In this document: one piece after another, positions 45,936 to 54,800 of the stretch
How the letters are laid out: every line of letters begins with the position of its first letter
Numbering within the stretch: position 1 is the stretch's first letter
Source of the DNA: an uncultured Clostridia bacterium
Lineage (GTDB): Bacteria > Bacillota > Clostridia > UBA1381
Direction: 5' to 3'
DNA length: 64,000 nucleotides
NCBI GenBank assembly: GCA_934454145.1
Contig: CAKSFT010000011.1
Location: forward strand, 40,847 to 104,846
Translations under genes and position numbers: made by a program
Notes under the pieces: model-generated
Database searches by the model: none
Told to the model about the DNA's origin: nothing
What the model saw: only the letters and a program-made list of their open reading frames with translations

Positions 45936-45954
45936 TATGAAAGGAGATGATTTG

Positions 45955-48528
45955 ATGAAAAAGACGATTTATAAAATTGTGTCGGCAGCGCTTGCTTTTT
46001 CCTGCCTTTGCCAAAGCGTGGTTTTGGCAAAGACAGATTATGCAAATGTTTATGAATATGAGTATATGGACGATGTGTACAGATATGACACAGGCGAATA
46101 CCGCGGAGGGGGAACAGGCGAAGCTGACGCGGAATATATAAGGTATATGAATATACTGAGCGCAATGGGGTTCACTTCGTTCGGCACAAGGGGCGGAGTG
46201 TTGAGGTATGACGATTTTGCCTATACAATTGCGGCATTGCGCGGCACAAAGCCCGAAAAACAGGAGGCGGACGAGCAAAAGCCTGTTTTGATGGAGGATG
46301 CGGCAGACTATTTGACTGATATTTTGGGATACAAAAAGCTGTATCCGGGTGAAAGTGTTGAGGAAAGAGCAAAGACCACCGGAGTGACCGACGGCGTTGT
46401 ATATGATGCGAAAAAGGAAATAACAACAGGCGAATTTGCAGTGCTTGTGTGGAACACGCTCAATGCAGAATATGTGACGGCAAAGATTGAAGAAGGGACA
46501 CAAAAACTGGAACTCTCCGACAAGAGCCTTCTGGAGGACAAATTTGAAATTGTGAAGGTAAAGGGTTTTGTGGACGGGATTTATAAGAAGAATCTCTTGT
46601 CACAAAAAGAACTGCGCAAGGACGAAATCTACATCGACAGGACTTCTTATCACAAGGGGAATTCCGGGGCGGAGCAGTATCTCGGCATGCGCATAGAGGC
46701 ATATGTGCAGAATGAAGATGACGAGTATACCATTCTTTATGCAGAGCCCGAAAAAGGCGACGGCACCGTGACGGTGGACTTTAAGAGCATTGCCCAGCTG
46801 GACGACTATATTTATTATACCCTCAGGGACGGGACAGAAAAACGTGTGCCGATTGGGGACATAAAATATATCGTGAACAACTGGGACGTCACGACCGACA
46901 TGAGCATACTTGACAATTATGAAAATATGGACGGAGAAGTGACTGTGTCGAAGAGCCAAAAAAACGGCAAATATGACTGTCTGATTGTCAAAGAATACAC
47001 ATACGCCACCGTGATGTCTGTGAATACCCACAGCGAAAAAATCGGCTTGAATTATGGTGTGACAATCAACGGGAAAAGCGAAATTGACATGAAAAACCCC
47101 GACCTGCTGATATGCCAAAAAAACGGCGAGGACATCGACTGGAAAGAAATTGCAATAAATGATGTCATAAGAGTGATGCAGAACAGTGACGGAAGCTTCA
47201 GAGAAATCATTACAAGCAGTGAAAAGGTGTCGGGACGCGTCAGTGCGTTTGACGAAGAGAGCAACAAGGTCACAATTGACAAGCGCGACTATTATCTGGC
47301 ATCTTCATACAGGAACTCAAGAGAAACGGAAGAAATAAAGCTTAACTCCACAGGCTCGTTCTATATTTCAAAGGACAAATATATCGCCGGATTCAAGCCG
47401 AGCAGCCAATATTCTTATGCATACCTGAGGAAATTGTGGAAGGACGAGGATTCCGAAGATATATATGCATACATTTTTACGGAGCTTGGCGAATGGAAAA
47501 CGTATACACTCAAGGATAAGCTTACCCTTGACGGAAGAGCAAATGTCACCGCCGACGCGGCTCTCGACCTCATCAAGGACAACAAAATGGTCGACAGGGT
47601 TATACGCTATAAGGCAAAGGAAGGCGAAACAACGATGGACGCCGGGTTCTCGGTGACAACGCTTGGCGAAATAAGCTTTATTGATACCTTTATCGATAAT
47701 TTTGAAGAAAAGGATGATGAGTACAGGCTCCTATCGGGATATACGGGAACTGTTACACTCGGGAGCAATGCAAAATGGTTTAAAGAAACCCAGTATTCTC
47801 TTATGAATGATGCGATTGTGTTCAGAATCCCGAGCGATACCGCCAAGACTGAGCAGTATTCGGTAACAACCGGTTCGGCTATGAGCGGCGGAAATTCACT
47901 TGCTTATGTTGAAATGTATACGCCAAACGATTTTCTGATGTGTAGAGTGGGAACAGCGGGGACGCCGCCGGCACAGATTGCAAACGAAAACGAATACTGG
48001 ATGTATGTAAAAAGTGTTGGCGAAGGGCTTGACGAAGAAGACGAAAATGTGTATGTCCTGAAGGGCATACTTGTGAACCACGAATCCAAAAAGAAATCGC
48101 AGAATAACGAGAAATATCAGCTGACTTGTTCTCAAACACTAAAAGAGTTAATAGACTTATCGAGCAAGAACTGGTTAAAACCGGGGACTCTTTTGAGAGT
48201 AAGCTTTGATCAGTTTAATGCTTTAAAAGCTGCGTCGGTTATCTTTACGGACAACAACTGTGATGAATTTTACGATTCGGTATATAACTATTACAACAGT
48301 ATGTGCGGGTATGTTACGGCAGTTGATCCGACTCTCGGAACGTACGGATATATGAAAGTGCTTACGTTAAACAAAGAATATGTACTGCAGCCTCAGGGAA
48401 ACATAATTATGATAGATACACAAAATGATGATGTGTATATTTCAAATCTTGCAGAGGTGAAGGTTGGGGACAAGATGTATGTTCACTATGCGGCAAACAA
48501 TGCCAGAATGTGTGTTGTATTCAGATAA
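45955..48528 (+). CDS. Secreted SLH-like envelope protein of unknown function
   Basis: 857 residues with signal peptide MKKTIYKIVSAALAFSCLCQSVVLA; ATG 45955 follows AAAGGAG. Residues 50-190 look like degenerate S-layer homology repeats (AMGFTSFGTRGGVLRYDDFA, EITTGEFAVLVWNTLNAE). The rest consists of repeated small beta domains of about 75 residues (VKVKGFVDGIYKKNLLSQKE, SGRVSAFDEESNKVTIDKRD). No catalytic motif is visible. Its place between beta-helix enzymes and SLH/lectin proteins suggests a scaffold or adhesion role on the cell surface. Confidence 0.7.
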   Translation: MKKTIYKIVSAALAFSCLCQSVVLAKTDYANVYEYEYMDDVYRYDTGEYRGGGTGEADAEYIRYMNILSAMGFTSFGTRGGVLRYDDFAYTIAALRGTKPEKQEADEQKPVLMEDAADYLTDILGYKKLYPGESVEERAKTTGVTDGVVYDAKKEITTGEFAVLVWNTLNAEYVTAKIEEGTQKLELSDKSLLEDKFEIVKVKGFVDGIYKKNLLSQKELRKDEIYIDRTSYHKGNSGAEQYLGMRIEAYVQNEDDEYTILYAEPEKGDGTVTVDFKSIAQLDDYIYYTLRDGTEKRVPIGDIKYIVNNWDVTTDMSILDNYENMDGEVTVSKSQKNGKYDCLIVKEYTYATVMSVNTHSEKIGLNYGVTINGKSEIDMKNPDLLICQKNGEDIDWKEIAINDVIRVMQNSDGSFREIITSSEKVSGRVSAFDEESNKVTIDKRDYYLASSYRNSRETEEIKLNSTGSFYISKDKYIAGFKPSSQYSYAYLRKLWKDEDSEDIYAYIFTELGEWKTYTLKDKLTLDGRANVTADAALDLIKDNKMVDRVIRYKAKEGETTMDAGFSVTTLGEISFIDTFIDNFEEKDDEYRLLSGYTGTVTLGSNAKWFKETQYSLMNDAIVFRIPSDTAKTEQYSVTTGSAMSGGNSLAYVEMYTPNDFLMCRVGTAGTPPAQIANENEYWMYVKSVGEGLDEEDENVYVLKGILVNHESKKKSQNNEKYQLTCSQTLKELIDLSSKNWLKPGTLLRVSFDQFNALKAASVIFTDNNCDEFYDSVYNYYNSMCGYVTAVDPTLGTYGYMKVLTLNKEYVLQPQGNIIMIDTQNDDVYISNLAEVKVGDKMYVHYAANNARMCVVFR

Positions 48529-48568
48529 AAAATAATCGCATTATGCGAAAAAATAAGGAGGAAAGAAA

Positions 48569-51500
48569 ATGAAGAAAACAAGAAAACTTATCAGCGGACT
48601 GATGACGGGGGCAATGCTTTTACAGGGAGCAGTGATGCCGCAGGTTTTTGCGGAAAACGCTTCTGCATTTATAAACCTGGATTTTGAGGACGGAACGGTT
48701 GGCGGCTTGACGGTCGGTGAGCATGCAGGAATGGTAGATGTGAGCAATGCGGAGGAGAACGGAAATAAATTTGCAAGAGTTACCATAAGCGGAGATTATG
48801 CAAGCTCTACAGATCCTGCAGTTATGCCCGATGTATACATATCTCCCGATTATGCAATAGCGCCAAGCAGCAAAACGAAAATCTCGATGAAGCTCAGATC
48901 AAATGATCATTGGGCACTTAGCAAGGATTTGGTTTTCAATCATGTTGATAAGAGCACCTATGAACAATTGAAATCAAATATTATATGGAACATGGGGAGT
49001 GCCGCTTGGAACAGTGGTTGGAACGGTGGTTTGGGCAGCAACATAATGGGACTCACGGTTTTTGACAACTGGAGCAATGGCGCAATCAATTCATGGGCGG
49101 GTTCGAACAAGTATATAACTGATCCGAAAAATAATAACTGGTATAGTGTTGATATGACGCTCTATACAAATGCTTCGGGAAAAGTTGTCAGATACGATAT
49201 TTTATGGAGAGATGACGAAACGGGAGAAGAACTTTGGAATTTATCAAACAGAGTTTATCGAGGAGAAGCACTTCCGATTTATAATGCGACTGTAATAGAC
49301 ACATTGGGATTAAATTTGAGGGTGAAGAAAGCAACTGTTTCGAATACGACTCTTGACATAGATGATTTAAGAGTTTATAACCCGGATGCGATAAATACAA
49401 AGGTATCGCTTGTTTCGGAGGGCGGAAGAGAGAGTGCCTCCGATATACAGGTGCAGTTCAGCACAAAGCCGGACAGTTTGGAAAGTATGTTAGGAAATGT
49501 AGTGCTTAAAAAGGGTGCGGAGCTTATTTCCTCAACAGCAACATATGATAATGAAAACAGCAGAATTATCATTACACCCGATGAAACACTTGTTCCCGGA
49601 AGATATACCGTAACATTGCCGGAAAGCATGACGGTTCTCGGTAAAGCGCTTGATGAATATAAATTTACGTTTATTGTAACAGAACAAAAAGCGGGCACAA
49701 AAGAAAAGTATGATTTTGAGGACGGAAAAATACCGTCCAACTGGAAACTGAACACAACAGCGGGCACAGCCGATATAAGTGTTCAGACAGAGGAAAACGG
49801 AAATAAGTATGCAAGAGTGAGCATGGCGGGCGATTGGAGAGAAGAAAATGATTTTGGTAAAAGACCGAATCTTTCAATATCACTTGCAAATGGCAACGGA
49901 TATGCGCTTAAAGATGCACGCTGGACAGATATTTTTATGAGAGTGAGATTTTCCAATTTGACCGACACGTGCTTTTCGATGCTTGTAAATCAAACTGCAA
50001 ATACAAAAAATGAGGTTAAAAATTCAAGAAAGCTTTGGGGATTTACAAAGGATACCTCAGGGAAGTACGACAGATTAAACATGTTTAATTTGATTAATGA
50101 AAGTAAAACCAGTTTGTATGCGTCTACTTCTAAGGGAGGGAGCCCGATTGTTGCTGATAAATGGTATAACGTCAATGTAAAATTATATAATATCAATTCG
50201 CAGTGCGGACAGATTTGGATGTATATAACCGATGAGGACGGAAATACTGTATGGGATGTAAGTCAAAGTATTTTTAATGATTCTGCGGTAAAGCTCAGAC
50301 ATTTAAATGTGATCGATACATTGAATTTTGACTTTACAGATTTTGCAAATGAAATTGCAGCTGAAACACCGATTACTTTTGACATTGACAGCTTTAGCAT
50401 TAAGGAACTGGGGACAAACAAGCCGACGGCACAGATTAAAAATGATACTATAAGCAGTGGAGAAAATATTGTAATATCGCTTGATTCAAAATTGGATTTT
50501 ACAAACGGATATGAAGATATAAAAGTACTTAATGCCAATGGCGAACAAGTTGAGGCAAATATAAGCTATGATGCATCCCAAAAGGAAATTACATTGGTCT
50601 TTGGCGAGACTCTGCAATCTGGAACATATACGGTTACATTTGGACCAAAAATGGTATCGAATGGTGTTGCTTTTGGAAAAACGCAGTATGAATTTACCGT
50701 TATGTCGGACGCAAAAATTATAAAATATGATTTTGAAGACGATACAACACAAAACTGGCAGCTCGGAAAAGCAACAGGGACACCTACGCTTGAAACAATG
50801 AATGAAGATGGCAATACTTTCCTCAGAATGACGGTCAAGGCAGGGACAACTTATCCCAAACACGGCGAGACGGCAGGATATACAAGCACACAGCCTGATA
50901 TGTTTGTAAAAACAGGGTATCGAATGCTTCCAAACAGCAGCATTGAAGTTTCGTCAAAATTCAGAATCAACGTCGGAGAAAATGCGATAAAAGATTTACG
51001 TGCGCGTATGATGATAAACAGCGAGTACAATGACCTTTATAGCTTCGGCGGAAATATATATCAGATTTGGGGATATAATCTCTCCAAAAAAAATCTTCTC
51101 GTTATGCCGTATCAGGAAAAGACGGCGACCTGCTGGTGGATGCCGGATAAAAAACAGGCAAGAGGCGAACCTTTGGCGGACGGAAGCATAATGGAGGATA
51201 ATGCATGGTATACGGTGAAGACAATATTTAACACCGATGCAGAAGGTAAACCGCAGACTGCAAGCTATTATTTGTATAATGCCGACGGTATGCTGGAGGC
51301 ATCGCTTATAAACAAAACCGTAGATAACTGGAGCTTGAGAGAAAATGATAAGATCCTGGATATTGGATTTTCTTTCTCGGGACTTTTAGGAAGTGATGAC
51401 ACAATTTCAGCACTCCTTAATGATATTACATTTGATGTTGATGATATATGCATAAAAAATGTAGAAAACAGTGTGGAGATTACAGACGAAAACGGAAATG

Positions 51501-51793
51501 CGGTTACGGTAATCGAAAAGGGACATAATTATAAAGTGAAATATAATTATACAAATATCGGCGTAAAGGCTGTAAAGCCGATGTATGCGATTGCACTTTA
51601 CGAAAAGAACGGTGATTCGCTGAATTTGGTTTCGGTTAAGACGGGCAAGAGCCTGATGAACGTAACTCAAGGTGCAGAGTGGAGCGGTATGTCCGCAGAA
51701 TATGTAACGGCGGACAGAGCAAATATGACGGCAAAGGCATTTTTGTGGGAAAACGACTATATTCCGGTGTGTGCTGCGGATGAGGTAAGATAA
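48569..51793 (+). CDS. Secreted protein with three lectin-like modules
   Basis: 1074 residues. Signal peptide LISGLMTGAMLLQGAVMPQVFA, then three modules that each open with a similar strand: FEDGTVGGLTVGEHAG (about 35), KYDFEDGKIPSNWKLN (about 380) and KYDFEDDTTQNWQLGKATG (about 720). Each is followed by an SbsA-like Ig segment, and the end resembles other secreted proteins here (NMTAKAFLWENDYIPV). Module 1 is nearly identical at DNA level to the first module of the next gene. Probably carbohydrate-binding; no enzyme motif was seen. AGGAGG precedes ATG 48569. Confidence 0.75.
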   Translation: MKKTRKLISGLMTGAMLLQGAVMPQVFAENASAFINLDFEDGTVGGLTVGEHAGMVDVSNAEENGNKFARVTISGDYASSTDPAVMPDVYISPDYAIAPSSKTKISMKLRSNDHWALSKDLVFNHVDKSTYEQLKSNIIWNMGSAAWNSGWNGGLGSNIMGLTVFDNWSNGAINSWAGSNKYITDPKNNNWYSVDMTLYTNASGKVVRYDILWRDDETGEELWNLSNRVYRGEALPIYNATVIDTLGLNLRVKKATVSNTTLDIDDLRVYNPDAINTKVSLVSEGGRESASDIQVQFSTKPDSLESMLGNVVLKKGAELISSTATYDNENSRIIITPDETLVPGRYTVTLPESMTVLGKALDEYKFTFIVTEQKAGTKEKYDFEDGKIPSNWKLNTTAGTADISVQTEENGNKYARVSMAGDWREENDFGKRPNLSISLANGNGYALKDARWTDIFMRVRFSNLTDTCFSMLVNQTANTKNEVKNSRKLWGFTKDTSGKYDRLNMFNLINESKTSLYASTSKGGSPIVADKWYNVNVKLYNINSQCGQIWMYITDEDGNTVWDVSQSIFNDSAVKLRHLNVIDTLNFDFTDFANEIAAETPITFDIDSFSIKELGTNKPTAQIKNDTISSGENIVISLDSKLDFTNGYEDIKVLNANGEQVEANISYDASQKEITLVFGETLQSGTYTVTFGPKMVSNGVAFGKTQYEFTVMSDAKIIKYDFEDDTTQNWQLGKATGTPTLETMNEDGNTFLRMTVKAGTTYPKHGETAGYTSTQPDMFVKTGYRMLPNSSIEVSSKFRINVGENAIKDLRARMMINSEYNDLYSFGGNIYQIWGYNLSKKNLLVMPYQEKTATCWWMPDKKQARGEPLADGSIMEDNAWYTVKTIFNTDAEGKPQTASYYLYNADGMLEASLINKTVDNWSLRENDKILDIGFSFSGLLGSDDTISALLNDITFDVDDICIKNVENSVEITDENGNAVTVIEKGHNYKVKYNYTNIGVKAVKPMYAIALYEKNGDSLNLVSVKTGKSLMNVTQGAEWSGMSAEYVTADRANMTAKAFLWENDYIPVCAADEVR
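48869..49302. repeat. 434-bp segment repeated at 52165-52598
   Basis: By direct comparison the segment is identical to 52165-52598 at a constant offset of 3296 bases, including silent positions. Similarity continues to about 49332 with single differences, whereas flanking sequence in the same module differs by many substitutions. Confidence 0.9.
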
Positions 51794-51808
51794 CTCATGC
51801 GATATGAA

Positions 51809-51838
51809 GAAACGGCGGCGGTTGTTTGCCGCCGTTTC
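51809..51838 (+). terminator. GC-rich hairpin between the two lectin-module genes
   Basis: GAAACGGCGGC and GCCGCCGTTTC form an 11-bp stem with an 8-base loop, 16 bases after the stop. An A-rich rather than T-rich tail follows, so it may be an attenuator or mRNA stabiliser more than a full terminator. Confidence 0.6.
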
Positions 51839-51861
51839 TAAAAAAACAGGAGGGACAGAAA

Positions 51862-54800
51862 GTGAAAATCAATAAAAAATATATTGCTTGTATACTTAGT
51901 GCTGTAATGACTTTATCGATACTTCCGACGGGAATCCATAATGCATATGCCAAATCTGACTTTGCAGTTAATTGTGATTTTGAGGATGGGACAATCGACG
52001 GCTTGACGGTCGGTGAGCACGCAGGAACGGTAGAAGTGAGCAATGCGGAGGAGAACGGAAATAAATTTGCAAGGGTTACCATAAGCGGAAATTATGCAAG
52101 CTCTACAGATCCTGCAGTTATGCCCGATGTATACATATCGCCGGACTATAGCATTGAACCGGGGAGCAAAACGAAAATCTCGATGAAGCTCAGATCAAAT
52201 GATCATTGGGCACTTAGCAAGGATTTGGTTTTCAATCATGTTGATAAGAGCACCTATGAACAATTGAAATCAAATATTATATGGAACATGGGGAGTGCCG
52301 CTTGGAACAGTGGTTGGAACGGTGGTTTGGGCAGCAACATAATGGGACTCACGGTTTTTGACAACTGGAGCAATGGCGCAATCAATTCATGGGCGGGTTC
52401 GAACAAGTATATAACTGATCCGAAAAATAATAACTGGTATAGTGTTGATATGACGCTCTATACAAATGCTTCGGGAAAAGTTGTCAGATACGATATTTTA
52501 TGGAGAGATGACGAAACGGGAGAAGAACTTTGGAATTTATCAAACAGAGTTTATCGAGGAGAAGCACTTCCGATTTATAATGCGACTGTAATAGACACGT
52601 TGGGATTAAATTTGAGGGTGAAGAAAGCAGCTGTTTCCGGGCTAACCTTGGATATAGACGATTTCGTGATATATTCGGAAAATCTCAGCACCAGAGAGGC
52701 AAAAGCGTTATATCCGTCAGGAACGAGCGCATATTTTAACACAGACAGCATTAGTATAGGTTTTAGCGGAAAGATGGACAAGAGTACGTTAAATGAGGAT
52801 AATATCAAAATTTATTGTGAAGGAAGCAGCGAGCCTGTTGAATATACAGGCATTGCAAGCGATTTAAAATATACGTTAAAATTCGGTAAAAACCTTGAGA
52901 GCGGAATTTATCGGGTTGAACTTGATAATTCAAAAGTGATGGGACTGGATGAAAAAAACACTCAAATCGGCGTGCTTTCAACCCAAACGATTGAGGATAT
53001 AAAGGTATATTCGGGAAATATACCCGAAGTTAAAGATTTAAAGGCAAAGGGAACCGTTTCGGAAGGAGAAAAACTTCAAGCCGAGTATACCTATTTGCAA
53101 ACAGACGGTATAGACGGTATGGTTGAGGTTTCGTGGCTGTATTCGGATGATGGCAAGAACTTTTTTGAAATTCCGGGTGCATCGGGAGATGAATATGCAG
53201 TAGATGTACAATATGCGGATAAATATATAAGATTCAAAGCTTTGCCGATACGTAATGACGGTCTGCCGGGAAAAGAGCAGTTTAGTAATATTCTTTTGCC
53301 GCCGCTTGCACCGGTTGCAAAAAATGTTGCGATTGAGGGATTTGCGGCAGTCGGTATGACAATGGAGGCAAGGTATGATTTTGAAGATCCAAACGGAGAT
53401 GAAGAGGGAGGTACGAAATATCAGTGGTATTTTTCTGATGACGGAAGTAAATTTTCGGAAATTCCCGGACAGACCGAAAAGCGATATGTGATTTCGGAAG
53501 ACATGCTGGGGAAATATATAAAAGTTCAGGTGACGCCTTATGCGGTTGTGCCGCCGTACGGTGCGCCGGCTGTATCGGAATCAAGCGGAAAAATCGAAAA
53601 AGATGTTTATACCGCTACAAATCTGATAAAAAATCACAGCTTTGAGGAGGGTGAAACAGGCTGGCAGCTGAGGCATTACGACGATGACCCCGATCCTAAA
53701 TTTAATGTTGTAGACATAGATGCGTATGACGGCAAATACTGTGCTGCAATCACAAACAGAACGCAGAATACGACAGGGTTGATATGCAACAACGTAAAAG
53801 TATCGGCAGGGGTGACATATCTGTTTGCAAGCATGGCTAAGGTTCATCCGGACGCGAGCACAGAGTATATTAATTTCTCGGTTTCATATGAAATGAGCGG
53901 TAGCGAAAGCTTGACATCCGGTTCAATATCTGCAAGTAAAGATGAATGGTCAAGAATCTGGAGACTGGTATATTCAACAAAGGATGCGACAACATACGGC
54001 GCGGCGACCTGCTGGCCGAGCGGTGCAAAAGGATATGATTATCTGATAGATGACGTTTATATCGGACCTTTGGTAGTTGCGGACATTCCGGCATCTGTGC
54101 CCGATAGAATTGAAATACCCGAAAAAGGAGAAATAACACAAAGCCTGATTTTGGGAGATGCAAGAAATCAGCTTGGTACAACAGCAGGACTTGAAAAAGA
54201 AAAAACTTTCTGGAATATTGACAGTTCTGTTAAAGGTGTATATATTAAAGACGGTGTTTTGCATATTACAGATGAGGCTGTAAGCGGAACAATATATCTT
54301 GAGGCAGTTTGCAAACCGCAGTTTAAGGGGCGGACACAAAACACATTTACAAAGCTTTATCCGATAGAGCTTGTTTCAAACAGCAATAAAACGCCGAGAG
54401 TCTTGAATTTAAAACTTTTCGGAACGGTTGCGGAGGGCAGTAAACTTACAGCTTCTTATGATTTTTACCAAGTAGACGGTGATGCGGGTGATTGCGATGT
54501 TGTGTGGCTTTGGTCGGATATGCGGGACGGTAATTACAACATTATCGAGGGTGCAACAGAGGATACATATACTGTTTCGCCGGAATATAAGGATTGTTTT
54601 ATAAAGGTAAGGGTTACACCGAAAACAGCAACTGAGACCGGTGAAACGGAAGAAAGTAATATTGCTGCACCGGCAACGGCACCTGTTGCGGAGAATGTGA
54701 TGATAAACGGAAAAGCTTTTATCGGTGAAGTGCTTAGCGCTGATTTTTCATGGAGCGATGTAAACAAAGATGACAACAAGGCACAGGAAAAATACCAATG

